A stretch of DNA of 64,000 nucleotides from Cohaesibacter sp963556055. Lineage in GTDB: Bacteria; Pseudomonadota; Alphaproteobacteria; Rhizobiales; Cohaesibacteraceae. Numbering within the stretch: the stretch's first letter is position 1; each line of letters begins with the position of its first letter. The notes below the pieces were generated by a model. The model did no database searches. It had not been told where the DNA came from and saw nothing but the letters and a program-made list of their open reading frames with translations. Positions 17,468-26,208 of this stretch are shown piece after piece. The translations under genes and the position numbers were made by a program. The DNA lies in NCBI RefSeq assembly GCF_963556055.3, contig NZ_CAUVYE020000008.1, positions 620,001 through 684,000 of the forward strand. Reading direction: 5' to 3'.

Positions 17468-18256
17468 ATGAAAGAGTCAATTGCAAGAGTGTGCGTGATC
17501 ACATTGGGCTCGATATGTGCCTCTTTGATCACGACATCCATCTTATTAATCCTTTTTACCGGTGGCGTGTCGAGCACCGCACTGATTATCGCCGCCTTGG
17601 TTCCCATTATTGCGGGTGTTCCGGTCACCACGGTCTTTGATAGACAACGCCAGAAGGTCAAAACCGCTTTGGCGGAGCTTGAAACCGCCCATCGTCAGCT
17701 TGAATGTCTCAATAGCGAACTGAAATTGCAGGCCACGCATGATTACATGACCGGCGTGTTCAATCGGCGCCATTTTGTCAAGCTTGTCTCTGAGGCTCGC
17801 AAGGCCTGCCCACATGGAACCCTGATCTGCATCGACGTCGATGATTTCAAGCGCATCAATGACACCTATGGCCACAATGCCGGCGATCTTGCCCTAAAGG
17901 CCATCACATCGACCATCTGCGAGCTGACCCATGACAGGGACATCGTTGCACGGATCGGCGGCGAGGAATTTGCCATTTTCGTGCACCATGCGTGCTACGA
18001 GGAAATTCTGAACCTGTCCGAACGCATCCGCACGGCAATTGAAACGATGAGTTTTTCGCCTGCTGAGGGAAAGGTACATGACATGAGCGTCAGCATCGGG
18101 ATCGCCTTTGTTGCCGAGGCCGGGGATTTCGACAGTCTGGTCAACAAGGCTGACAAGCGCATGTATGATGCTAAGGAAACCGGCAAGAACCGCATAGTCC
18201 TTTCCCGAATTGAGGGATCTCTCGGAGGTCGCCTGAGGTTGCTTGAGGACGTCTGA
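17468..18256 (+). CDS. Membrane-bound diguanylate cyclase (GGDEF)
   Basis: 262 residues. Two N-terminal membrane spans (VCVITLGSICASLITTSILL and ALIIAALVPIIAGVPVTTV), a coiled-coil linker of about 35 residues (RQRQKVKTALAELETAHRQL), then a GGDEF domain: DYMTGVFNRRHF, CIDVDDFKRINDTYGHNAGD and the active-site GGEEF. It makes cyclic-di-GMP from two GTP. The inhibitory I-site RxxD five residues before GGEEF is absent (HDRD instead), so product feedback may be lost. It is a close relative of the cyclase at 58016 in the mobile element, with the same layout and linker. The 3' end is formed by a 10-base tandem repeat. Confidence 0.88.
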   Translation: MKESIARVCVITLGSICASLITTSILLILFTGGVSSTALIIAALVPIIAGVPVTTVFDRQRQKVKTALAELETAHRQLECLNSELKLQATHDYMTGVFNRRHFVKLVSEARKACPHGTLICIDVDDFKRINDTYGHNAGDLALKAITSTICELTHDRDIVARIGGEEFAIFVHHACYEEILNLSERIRTAIETMSFSPAEGKVHDMSVSIGIAFVAEAGDFDSLVNKADKRMYDAKETGKNRIVLSRIEGSLGGRLRLLEDV

Positions 18257-18274
18257 GGTCGCCTGAAGACGCCG
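18225..18274 (+). repeat. 10-base tandem repeat across a stop codon
   Basis: Five units of the form GAGGTCGCCT (18225-18234, 18235-18244, 18245-18254, 18255-18264, 18265-18274; units two, three and five diverge). The TGA stop of the diguanylate cyclase (18254-18256) lies inside the array. Since 10 is not a multiple of 3, gain or loss of a unit would change the C-terminus. Confidence 0.8.
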
Positions 18275-18431
18275 AGAAGCTGAGCGGACTGCATCCTGCC
18301 CTGATGCCATTGCATGGTGAAGAGGGTTCGGTTTTGCCATGATCTGAACCAGCCACACAAAAACCGCCAGCCCTCGGTTCCCCAAGACCTGGCGGATCGT
18401 CATTTTCCAAACTGGCAATCGGTGGCGCCAA

Positions 18432-19142
18432 TCAGTCCCGCGGCGGGACCAGAACACCTTTCTGAACCGCAGGACGCTCCATGAAGCGGTTCAAATAGGC
18501 GACAACATTCTTGTAGGAAGCGAAATCGACAAGCTCTGCCGCGTCATAGACGCCCAGAATGGGGCGCAGCCATGGGGCAATCGCCATGTCGGCGATGGAA
18601 TAGTCACCCGCGATCCAGTCCTTGTCGGCAAGCTCTCCGTCAAGCACATTCAAGAGGCGTTTGCTTTCATTGATGTAACGTTCTCTGGGGCGAGGATCTT
18701 CGATTTCCGCGCCTTTGAAACGCACGAAAAATCCCATTTGTCCGAACATCGGCCCGACGCCCCCCATCTGGAACATCAGCCATTGAATGATTTTTGCCCG
18801 TTCACGCGGACTGGAGCCGATGAACTGGCCGGTTTTTTCAGCCAGATAGATGAGGATGGCGCCGGTTTCAAACAGGCCGATGGGGTCGCCGTCCGGCCCG
18901 TGCGGATCAATGATGGCCGGGATCTTGTTGTTTGGATTGAGGGACAGGAAAGCGGGGCTTTTCACATCCTCGTCAGTGAGGGTCACTTTGTGAGCTTCAT
19001 AGGCGAGCCCCATTTCCTCCAGCGCAATCGATACCTTCACCCCATTGGGTGTGGGGAAGGAATATAGCTGAATGACGTCGGGATTTTGGGCTGGCCAACG
19101 CTCGGTAATGGGAAAAGCGGACAATGGATTATGGTCGGTCAA
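18432..19142 (-). CDS. Glutathione S-transferase family protein (Ure2p/YfcG-like)
   Basis: 236 residues. Thioredoxin-like N-terminal half: IQLYSFPTPNGVKVSIALEE, then SLNPNNKIPAIIDPHG and LFETGAILIYLAEKTG, which carry the glutathione-binding cis-proline (KIPAI) and E-(S/T)-x-A-I-L positions. The helical C-terminal half has GPMFGQMGFF and the N-capping box GDYSIADMAIAPWLRP. The TPNGVKVSI active-site segment is that of the Ure2p/YfcG/YghU group (disulfide reductase or peroxide-reducing glutathione enzymes). The start codon is TTG at 19142, supported by GGAG seven bases upstream. Confidence 0.85.
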   Translation of the reverse strand: MTDHNPLSAFPITERWPAQNPDVIQLYSFPTPNGVKVSIALEEMGLAYEAHKVTLTDEDVKSPAFLSLNPNNKIPAIIDPHGPDGDPIGLFETGAILIYLAEKTGQFIGSSPRERAKIIQWLMFQMGGVGPMFGQMGFFVRFKGAEIEDPRPRERYINESKRLLNVLDGELADKDWIAGDYSIADMAIAPWLRPILGVYDAAELVDFASYKNVVAYLNRFMERPAVQKGVLVPPRD

Positions 19143-19534
19143 GAAAGGTCTCCGTTAGCTGTCTACTCGATTGATCGCAAGCCGGACAAGGCGGCAGGCA
19201 CAGGTGTCATGATGGAGATAAGGCTCAAACGATCAGAATGTCAGAGCAATAAGCAAAAGGATATTTCAATTTCAGACATTTTGGGAGAAATATTTTGCGG
19301 TGGCCTTCAACCGTTCCGGCCTCGCCCATGCTGCGCATTCCATAAATGCGCTGACACGTACCTCATCTCATCCTGAGCCTTTCGGGGATGAGAGGGCAGC
19401 GTGAATTCTCTTTTCGGAAAACAGTGCGCAGCGATGGTCTTGCGCGAGGCCTCAAGTTCAAGGCCCCGTATCCTTTCGCGGCAAAAGGAACGCCAGTTGA
19501 TGGCAAAAACATCCCGCAAGGATGGTGGACTGCC
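19143..19534. other. Intergenic region with one hairpin
   Basis: About 390 bases, no gene supported. A hairpin TCTCATCC / GGATGAGA with a 12-base loop is at 19366-19393; it could end the small-protein transcript on the minus strand. Confidence 0.5.
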
Positions 19535-19747
19535 TCAGGCAGCTTCCCTTACTACAGCGTCCTCATCAGAAAGGGGTCCCAGCTTGGTGAAAACCGAAGC
19601 GAGCAGATCAAGATCGACGACATATCGTTCAACCAGAATGGCAACGATCAGCGCCTTCTGAGAATAATTCAGACCCAATGTATCGATTGCTTCAAAGATT
19701 TCTTCTTCGTCAAGCAGATGCCGACGAATGCCGTCAGACTTAGACAT
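19535..19747 (-). CDS. Small conserved-looking protein of unknown function
   Basis: 70 residues, acidic and helical, starting MSKSDGIRRHLLDEEEIFEAID and containing ALIVAILVERYVVDLDLLASVF. ATG 19747 has a strong AAGGGGG ribosome site just upstream; a start at 19804 is possible but lacks such support. The hydrophobic segment is too interrupted by charges for a membrane span. I do not recognise the family. It stands alone between two long non-coding stretches. Confidence 0.6.
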   Translation of the reverse strand: MSKSDGIRRHLLDEEEIFEAIDTLGLNYSQKALIVAILVERYVVDLDLLASVFTKLGPLSDEDAVVREAA

Positions 19748-20143
19748 ATATCCCCCTTGGCCAGCGGCCAACAGCGAATGGGCGTTTCGTATCCTGGCCC
19801 CCACGGCAAGACACGTTCGGTTCTCCGCTAAAAGATCCCATAATCATGGTTGATGAATATGGTTAACAAAAGATTAATGTTGCCTCGATTTATATGCGGT
19901 TGCCCAATTGCAGACGCGATCATATGGTGTTTGGACACCATGGTGAGGCATGGTGATTTTACCGATGTTGACCTGTGGTAACTACCTAGAAAAGTATAGG
20001 GGTTTCAGAGGGTCCCGTGCGCGAAAGCTCGACATTCTGTGCAGCATGGGAGATATCTCGCTTCTTTTCTTGCAAAACATATACAACTTAAACCACTATA
20101 AGAGATATTGTTGCATGTTCCGTGTTTGAAAGGACCAAAGAAG
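19748..20143. other. Intergenic region upstream of bacterioferritin
   Basis: About 395 bases. It must hold the promoters of the small protein (minus) and of bfr (plus). The stretch 20060-20115 before bfr is AT-rich. I could not define an iron-regulator (Irr/RirA) box with confidence. Confidence 0.45.
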
Positions 20144-20634
20144 ATGTCAAACGACAAGACCATTGAATATTTGAATACCGCACTCCAGATGGAAATGAGT
20201 GCTGCGCATCAGTATCAATTGAACGCGCAGGTTCTTGAAGATTGGGGTTTGACCAAGCTTGCCAAACAGATGCAGGAAGAAATGCGCGAAGAATGGGGTC
20301 ATTCCGATCAGTTCATCGCTCGTATCCTGTTTTTGAAGGGAAAACCCGAACTGGCCTTCGAAAAGCCACCGGTCGTGCATGACAATCTGGTCGATCTGTT
20401 CAAGGCCGATCTGGCAGACGAAGAAAATGCGATTGAGGTTTACACCAAGGGCAGCCCAAGGTGGCCTATGAAGTCGGTGATATCGGTTCCAAGGCTCTGT
20501 TCGAGGGAATCGTTCTTGACGAAGAAGGGCACAAAGCCTGGCTCGAATTGCAGCTTGATCTGATTGATCGTCTTGGCCTGAAAACCTACAGCGCCAAATT
20601 CATGCAGGTTGGCGAAGAGGAAGACGCAGACTAA
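20144..20634 (+). pseudogene. bfr: Bacterioferritin, broken by two single-base insertions
   Basis: The first 104 residues (MSNDKTIEYLNTALQMEMSA onward) and the last 55 (KVAYEVGDIGSKALFEG onward, to GEEEDAD) together make a normal 162-residue bacterioferritin, but in different frames. Near 20446-20460 the sequence reads ACCAAGGGCAGCCCAAGGTG; deleting one G and one C restores T-K-A-A-K-V. As written, the frame ends at 20563 after a nonsense tail. Ferroxidase ligands (E18, E51, H54, E94, E127, H130 by E. coli numbering) are all present across the two parts. The haem ligand Met52 is replaced by Trp (EEWGH), so this subunit would not bind haem. Real pseudogene or sequencing error cannot be told apart here. 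Confidence 0.85.
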
Positions 20635-20756
20635 GGCACAGACTAAGACGCAGACTATGACTGGGATCCGGCACAGCCCGTCGGGCAAATCCGGTATTGT
20701 GGCCATGTCTGGACCATGCCTTCACAAAGGAGGTATCGGTACGGACGTCTCAAAAG

Positions 20757-20782
20757 ACCCGCATTGAAATATCAATGCGGGT
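20757..20782 (+). terminator. Terminator after bfr
   Basis: Perfect 11-base-pair stem ACCCGCATTGA / TCAATGCGGGT with loop AATA. Followed by TCTTGTGG; on the minus strand the stem is followed by CTTTTGA. May serve both bfr and the convergent acuI. Confidence 0.8.
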
Positions 20783-20829
20783 TCTTGTGGTTTCTGCTGT
20801 CAACTTGGCCCTGAAACGGGAAGAGGGAA

Positions 20830-21823
20830 TCAGGAGAGGTCCGGTGCGACAGGAACAACAATCCGGCCGCGGATCTTGCCCTCAAGGAACTGCGGCGCGA
20901 CGCCAATCACCTCATCAAAGGCTACCTCACGCTCCATGGCCGCCAGCTTGGTCATGTCCAGATGCTTGGCAAGCTCAGCCCAGGCCGCCTTGCGCACATC
21001 AATCGGGGCCATGACGCTGTCCACGCCTTTCAGGGTCACACCGCGCAGGATGAAGGGCAATGACCGTTGTCGGCAACTCATGGCTTCCCGCAAGGCCGCA
21101 GGCTGCGACCGTGCCGCCATATTTGATCATCGACAAGAGGTTGGCCAGCACCTGACCGCCGACCACATCCACCGCCGCAGCCCAACGCTCCTTGTTGAGA
21201 GGACGCGGTTTGACGAGCAGGTCCTCGCGATCCAGAATCGCACCTGCGCCAAGTCCCTTGAGATAGTCCGCTTCGCTTGCTCGTCCGGTTACCGCAACCA
21301 CCTGATAGCCCTTGGCTGCAAGCAACGAAACCGCGACGCTGCCAACGCCGCCCGTTGCCCCCGTGACGAGCACCTCTCCCACGTCGGGCGTGATGCCATT
21401 GCTCTCAAGCGCCATCACGCAAAGCATGGCGGTGTAACCGGCTGTTCCAATCGCTGCTGCCTGACGCAAGCTGATGCCTTCTTGCAGAGGGATCAGAAAA
21501 TCACCGTTGACCTGGGCACGGGTGGCGAGGCCACCCCAATATTTCTCGCCCACGGACCAGCCATTGAGCACGACAAGATCACCCGGCTTGTAGTCATTGT
21601 GGCGACTTTCCACGACCTTGCCGGAAAAATCGATACCCGGAACCATGGGGAAGGAGCGCACCACCGGGGACGCCCCGGTAATGGCCAGCGCATCCTTGTA
21701 ATTGAGTGTCGAGAAGGCCACGTCGACGGCAACCTCTCCTTCGGCCATAGGCTCAAAGGTAATCTGGCTCTTGGTGACCGTCTGGCCCTTGTCGCCCTTG
21801 TCGATCAGAATGGCATCAAACAT
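20830..21823 (-). pseudogene. acuI: Acrylyl-CoA reductase (zinc-less MDR oxidoreductase), one-base frameshift
   Basis: AcuI reduces acryloyl-CoA to propionyl-CoA with NADPH and detoxifies acrylate made from DMSP. From ATG 21823: MFDAILIDKGDKGQ, FSTLNYKDALAITG, PMVPGIDFSGKV, the nucleotide-binding VLVTGATGGVGSVAVSLLA, and IKYGGTVAACGLAG are typical of the YhdH/AcuI group. At 21059-21060 one extra A (plus strand GGGCAATGACC; expected GGGCATGACC) shifts the frame. The C-terminus (LPFILRGVTLKGVDSVMAP to VPVAPDLS) continues in the next frame to the stop at 20830. Restored length is 330 residues, normal for AcuI. It lies four bases downstream of acuR and so is in one operon with it. Confidence 0.85.
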
Positions 21824-21827
21824 AGTT

Positions 21828-22496
21828 TCATCCTTGTGATTGGTGCGGAGAAATAGAGAGAAGAGTGAAAAACCCATCGGCAAAGCGCCTGAGGGGATCG
21901 GGCTTGCGTTCAAGCTTGGCGCGCAGGACCGCGCCTTCCCATCCGATCCAGAAAAACTCAGCCATTGCAGCAGCATCAAGCTCGCACGAAATCTCGCCCT
22001 GCTGTTGCGCCAGCACCAGACAGGCCGCCGTGCGCGATTGCCAGTCTTGCAGCACCTCGATCAGGCGACTGCACATGGCATCAGGGAGAACGGCCATTTC
22101 CTGACCAAGATTGCCCACGAGGCAGCCGCGGCGAAAATCATGCTTTGCCATCCCCGTTTCGGCGTCCTTGATGAAGCCGCGCAATCTGTGAAGCGGGGAA
22201 AGCGTGTCATTGTCGAACCAACTCATCAGCTTTGCCGCAAAATAGCTGTGATAGGCTTCTATCAGGTCCTGTCCGAAATCGGCCTTGGATTTGAAGTGGT
22301 GATAGAAGGTTCCCTTTGTCGTGCCGGAAGCTTTCAGAATTTCGTCGACGCTGACATCGGAAAAGCCGCGCTCGGTCAGATAGACAAGGCCCGCCTTGAT
22401 CAGTTGCTTGCGTGCAACCTGATCGTCCGGGGCCTTGCGGGGTCGTCCACGGTGCTTGACGACATTTTGTTTTTCTGGTGGCGAGTTCTGTGTCAT
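21828..22496 (-). CDS. acuR: TetR-family repressor of acrylate metabolism
   Basis: 222 residues. The N-terminal helix-turn-helix has RGRPRKAPDDQVARKQLIKA, then GFSDVSVDEILKASGTTKGT and FYHHFKSKADFG. The ligand domain has FRRGCLVGNLGQEM and a FWIGWEGAVLRAKLERKPDP box, which I recognise from AcuR of Rhodobacter and relatives. AcuR represses acuI (and neighbours) and is released by acrylate. The downstream gene is acuI, which confirms the call. A 15-base palindrome sits directly before the start codon and is the likely operator. No DMSP lyase gene (dddL and others) is in the window. Confidence 0.88.
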   Translation of the reverse strand: MTQNSPPEKQNVVKHRGRPRKAPDDQVARKQLIKAGLVYLTERGFSDVSVDEILKASGTTKGTFYHHFKSKADFGQDLIEAYHSYFAAKLMSWFDNDTLSPLHRLRGFIKDAETGMAKHDFRRGCLVGNLGQEMAVLPDAMCSRLIEVLQDWQSRTAACLVLAQQQGEISCELDAAAMAEFFWIGWEGAVLRAKLERKPDPLRRFADGFFTLLSISPHQSQG

Positions 22497-22511
22497 GTCT
22501 ATTTAATAGAC
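22497..22511. promoter_or_regulatory. Palindromic operator at the acuR start
   Basis: GTCTATTTAATAGAC, a perfect 7-1-7 palindrome immediately before the acuR start codon. Position and symmetry fit an AcuR autoregulation site that would silence the whole acuR-acuI unit. Confidence 0.7.
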
Positions 22512-22655
22512 CGATTAGTTTGATAAATACCATGGACAAAAACGTATGGCAGGAATGCGGATGGTCTCACCCGAACATGCCGAGATCAAAGATTGTCAAT
22601 TTCAGCCAACTGGGTCTAGTATGCAGGCATGACGTCTTTACGGGAGATTGCATTG

Positions 22656-23324
22656 ATGAGCAGTCGCAGCTTTGCTGTTATCGGCCTTGGAACATTCGGC
22701 AGCACGGTCGCCATGGAACTGGCCAATTTTGGCAATCCGGTGATGGGGATTGACAGTGACGAGCGCAGCGTCGGCCGACTGGCTGACAGTCTGTCAGAGG
22801 CAATCATCGCCGATGGCAAGGACGAAATTGCTCTCAAGGAAGCGGGAATCGCCAATTATGATGTGGTGGTCATTGCCATTGGCGAGGATCTGGAGGCCAA
22901 TATCCTGTGCACCATGAATGTCAAGTTGCTGGGCGTGAAAACCATCTGGGTCAAGGCGCTCAACCGCACGCATCACCGGATTCTGAGCAAGCTTGGTGCG
23001 GATCGGGTCATCCTGCCGGAACAGGAAATCGGCCAGCACATCGCCCAGATGCTGCATAATCCCAATGTCCGTGACTATGTAAGCCTTGGCAATGGCTATC
23101 ACATGGTTGATTTCAAGGTGCCCAGACAACTGGATGGCAAATCCACCAAGGATCCAGAGCTTTTCCCGGCAGAAGAACTGCGTGTGCTCGGAGCCATGCG
23201 CGAAAGCCAGTTTTTATGCGACAAGACATCGGACGTGATCCTCAGGGAAGGTGACAAGCTCCTCTTGCTTGGCAAACGGGCCGACTTGCGACGCTTCGGC
23301 GACAGCGTGCGCGAACGGGGTTGA
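22656..23324 (+). CDS. ktrA: Potassium uptake regulatory subunit KtrA (RCK domains)
   Basis: 222 residues, cytoplasmic. N-terminal RCK Rossmann fold with FAVIGLGTFGSTVAMELANFG (residues about 6-26, the glycine-rich nucleotide site), DSDERSVGRLADSLSEAIIADG, and a C-terminal RCK_C segment (residues about 140-215). KtrA rings bind ATP/ADP or NAD and gate the KtrB channel-like translocator. ATG 22656 is chosen because GGGAG lies at 22641-22645 and the protein starts with the Rossmann strand. The ktrB start is four bases after this stop, so the two are co-transcribed. Confidence 0.88.
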   Translation: MSSRSFAVIGLGTFGSTVAMELANFGNPVMGIDSDERSVGRLADSLSEAIIADGKDEIALKEAGIANYDVVVIAIGEDLEANILCTMNVKLLGVKTIWVKALNRTHHRILSKLGADRVILPEQEIGQHIAQMLHNPNVRDYVSLGNGYHMVDFKVPRQLDGKSTKDPELFPAEELRVLGAMRESQFLCDKTSDVILREGDKLLLLGKRADLRRFGDSVRERG

Positions 23325-23328
23325 CCGG

Positions 23329-24666
23329 ATGGCCGGACCATTGATGAAGAAAAGAGTGACGCTGCTGCCGCCACCGCTTGTGCTGGTCATGCTTTATGGC
23401 GCCCTCATCGTAATCGGCACGCTTGCGCTCAAGCTTCCCTTTGCGACGTCACTCGATCATGTGTCATGGTCCGACGCCTCTTTCACGGCCACGTCCGCAG
23501 TGACAGTTACCGGCCTTGCGGTGCTTGACACGGGCTCGGATTTCACCCTCTTCGGTCAGATCGTCATTGCCTGCCTCATTCAGCTTGGAGGTCTGGGCCT
23601 GATGACGTTTGCGGTGCTGATCCTGACCATGCTTGGCCTGCCGCTCGGCTTCAGCCCAAATCTCTATTTGCGTGAAGATCTCAATCAAACTTCGGCAACC
23701 GACCTGCTGGCGCTCACAAAAATCATCCTGCGGCTGGTCCTTTTCTGCGAGTTGGTTGGTGCCGTCCTGCTCGCGCTGGTTTTCGTGCCGGATTTCGGCT
23801 GGTGGCAGGGGGCATGGGCAGCCCTGTTTCACGCCATATCTGCCTTTAACAATGCCGGTTTTTCGCTCTTCTCGGACAGCCTCAGCCGCTGGGTCAGCGA
23901 TCCGATCATCACCATCACCGTTCCATTGCTGTTCATCGTCGGCGGACTCGGCTTCACGGTCATTTCCGATCTATGGAAAACCCGTGAATGGCGGCGTTTC
24001 AGCCTTCATACCAAGTTGATGCTGGTGGGCACCCTGTTGCTGCTTGTCACCTCGACATTTGCCATCGCGGCTCTTGAATGGAACAACCCCGCAACTCTGG
24101 GCGGGCTTGACTGGATGGGCAAGCTGGGAGCGAGCTGGTTCCAGGCTGCCTCGACCCGCACCGCTGGCTTTAACAGCATCGATATCGGAGGTCTTGAGGA
24201 CAGCACTTCCCTTATCTTTATCATTCTGATGATCATTGGAGCAGGCAGCACCTCGACCGGCGGAGGCATCAAGGTCACCACCTTCATTGTGCTGGTTGCC
24301 GCCACATTCACCTTTTTCCGTCGCCAGACGGAAGTGGATCTGTTTGGTCGGCGCATTGGAGCCGAACAGGTCATGAAAGTTTTGGCGCTGACCATGGTGA
24401 CGCTGGCTCTGATTCTGGTGTCCCTGTTCGTCATGCTGCTGTTTCATGAGGGCGAATTTCTCGATCTCGTATTCGAAACCGTTTCGGCCTTCGGTACGGT
24501 TGGTCTCTCGCGTGGAGTGACTGGCGAGTTTGATGACATCGGGCGCGTTGTTATCATGCTGATCATGTTCGTCGGCAGGGTGGGGCCCTTGACCATCGGT
24601 TTCATGCTCGCCGCACAAAGGCAAAAACGCATATCCTACCCCTCCGGCACGATCTATCTGGGATAG
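23329..24666 (+). CDS. ktrB: Potassium uptake membrane subunit KtrB (TrkH/HKT family)
   Basis: 445 residues with about ten hydrophobic segments in the four-fold M-P-M pattern of the TrkH/KtrB family. Pore-loop segments include SFTATSAVTVTGLAVLDTG, HAISAFNNAGFSLFSDS, QAASTRTAGFNSIDIGG and ETVSAFGTVGLSRGVTG, each with the selectivity glycine. Length is that of KtrB (about 440-460), shorter than TrkH. It forms a Na- or H-coupled K+ uptake system with KtrA in the inner membrane. ATG 23329 is used; ATG 23344 (MKKRVTLLPPP) is the alternative. Confidence 0.88.
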   Translation: MAGPLMKKRVTLLPPPLVLVMLYGALIVIGTLALKLPFATSLDHVSWSDASFTATSAVTVTGLAVLDTGSDFTLFGQIVIACLIQLGGLGLMTFAVLILTMLGLPLGFSPNLYLREDLNQTSATDLLALTKIILRLVLFCELVGAVLLALVFVPDFGWWQGAWAALFHAISAFNNAGFSLFSDSLSRWVSDPIITITVPLLFIVGGLGFTVISDLWKTREWRRFSLHTKLMLVGTLLLLVTSTFAIAALEWNNPATLGGLDWMGKLGASWFQAASTRTAGFNSIDIGGLEDSTSLIFIILMIIGAGSTSTGGGIKVTTFIVLVAATFTFFRRQTEVDLFGRRIGAEQVMKVLALTMVTLALILVSLFVMLLFHEGEFLDLVFETVSAFGTVGLSRGVTGEFDDIGRVVIMLIMFVGRVGPLTIGFMLAAQRQKRISYPSGTIYLG

Positions 24667-24675
24667 ATGAGCCCG

Positions 24676-24790
24676 TGCCCGGCCTCATGTCTGGCCCCAT
24701 GTCTGGTCTCATGCCCGGTCTCATGCCATGACTGTGCCTGCTCTATGCCAGCTCCGTGCCCGGTTGATGCCCAGTCCCATGTTCGGCCCC
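24676..24790. repeat. Degenerate 11-12-base tandem repeat
   Basis: About ten diverged copies of TGCCCGGTCTCA (variants such as TGTCTGGCCCCA, TGCCTGCTCTA, TGCCCGGTTGA), first with period 12, then mostly 11. It begins 10 bases after the ktrB stop. On the minus strand the period-12 part would code for four-residue repeats ending in H, but no start or ribosome site supports a gene. Confidence 0.75.
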
Positions 24791-25087
24791 GATCTGGGGT
24801 AACCGTGCCGACGGTCTGAATTTGCGATTTTGGCATTCTCGTTCCATCCTTTATACTATTGACAAAATTGTCAGGTAATTGGGATTTTTTCGGTCATCGC
24901 CAAAAGAAATACCCCCGTGCGGGATGAAGTAGCGGGACGGATCCATCACCCGGCTTCAACCGGATCGATTGGCAGGAGCGTTTCGAAGCTGGACCCGCTT
25001 GGACAGAGGGGCTGGTGGCCGGTCAATGGCGGACTGAAGGCTGCCCGAAAGGCGGCCGAGCTTGAGAGACAACGGGAGTATCTCGAA

Positions 25088-26044
25088 ATGGCAAAGACAG
25101 TGAAACTGGGACGTGAAGGGCTTGTCGTGCCTGCCATCGGTTTGGGGTGCATGGGGATGTCCGAATTCTATGGCGAGTCGGACAAGGCCCAGAATCTGAA
25201 GGTCCTTGACCGCGCACTAGAGTTGGGATGCAGCTTCTGGGACAGCTCGGACATGTATGGCCCCTTCACCAATGAAGCGCTTTTGGGCAAGGCACTGTCC
25301 GGCCGCCGCGACCGTGTGATCCTTGCAACCAAATTCGGTATTTCCCGCAATGAAAAGGGCGACTGGTTCGGCATCAGGGGCGGGGCCGATTATATCAGGC
25401 AAGCCTGTGAGGCATCCCTCAAGCGCCTTGGTACCGACTATATCGATCTATATTACCAGCATCGCCTTGATCCCAATACCCCGATTGAGGAAACCATCGC
25501 CGCCATGTCGGAGTTGGTCCGGGAAGGAAAGGTGCGCTATATCGGTCTCTCCGAAGCAGACGCGAGAACCATCGAGCGGGCGCACGCCATCCACCCGATC
25601 AGCGCTGTGCAGACCGAATATTCCTTGTGGTCGCGTGATGTCGAAGAAGAAATCCTGCCGATGATGCGGCGTCTTGGCATCGGCTTCGTCGCCTATAGTC
25701 CATTGGGCCGCGGATTCCTGACCGGTGCTTTGCGCAGTCGGGCCGATTTGTCTCAAGGGGATTGGCGGCTGGAGAATCCCCGCTTCACCGATGAGGCCAT
25801 GGCCGCAAACCTTGCGCTGGTCGAGCAGATCGAAACAATGGCGAAACACAAGGGTGTCCAGCCAGCCCAGCTTGCGCTTGCCTGGCTGTTGTCCCGTGGT
25901 GAAGATATTGCGATGATACCGGGCACCCGACGGATCGAACGCCTTGAACAAAATATTGCCTCTGCCGAGATCGAGTTGACTCCACAAGAGGCTGACATGC
26001 TGACAGGTCTGGCAGACATGGGTGTGGTGGGCGCACGGTACTGA
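25088..26044 (+). CDS. Aldo/keto reductase
   Basis: 318 residues of the AKR13-like group (YakC/IolS relatives), NADPH-dependent reduction of aldehydes or ketones. GLGCMGMSEFYG at the start, catalytic D-Y-K-H set visible as SFWDSSDMYGP (Asp, Tyr), RVILATKFG (Lys) and LYYQHRLD (His). Cofactor-binding YSPLGRGFLTGAL and IPGTRRIERLEQN near the C-terminus. ATG 25088 with GGGAG about ten bases upstream is preferred. The in-frame upstream extension from 24917 is unlike the family. A hairpin terminator follows. Natural substrate unknown. Confidence 0.88.
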   Translation: MAKTVKLGREGLVVPAIGLGCMGMSEFYGESDKAQNLKVLDRALELGCSFWDSSDMYGPFTNEALLGKALSGRRDRVILATKFGISRNEKGDWFGIRGGADYIRQACEASLKRLGTDYIDLYYQHRLDPNTPIEETIAAMSELVREGKVRYIGLSEADARTIERAHAIHPISAVQTEYSLWSRDVEEEILPMMRRLGIGFVAYSPLGRGFLTGALRSRADLSQGDWRLENPRFTDEAMAANLALVEQIETMAKHKGVQPAQLALAWLLSRGEDIAMIPGTRRIERLEQNIASAEIELTPQEADMLTGLADMGVVGARY

Positions 26045-26060
26045 TCCGCGCAAATGCAAA

Positions 26061-26084
26061 AAGGGCGCAAGTTCTGGCGCCCTT
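26061..26084 (+). terminator. Terminator after the aldo/keto reductase
   Basis: Stem AAGGGCGC / GCGCCCTT with an eight-base loop, followed by CATCTTCTTC, 16 bases after the stop. Confidence 0.75.
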
Positions 26085-26208
26085 CATCTTCTTCACAAAC
26101 GATCTGGCTTGCGGCTGGAGGCTACAACAGGGCTCCTCGCCAGCTGTCCGTCATGCCTGCCTTGCAAGCCAGTGCTGGCCGCGCATCGTGGCTTTCGGAC
26201 AAAAGGGA

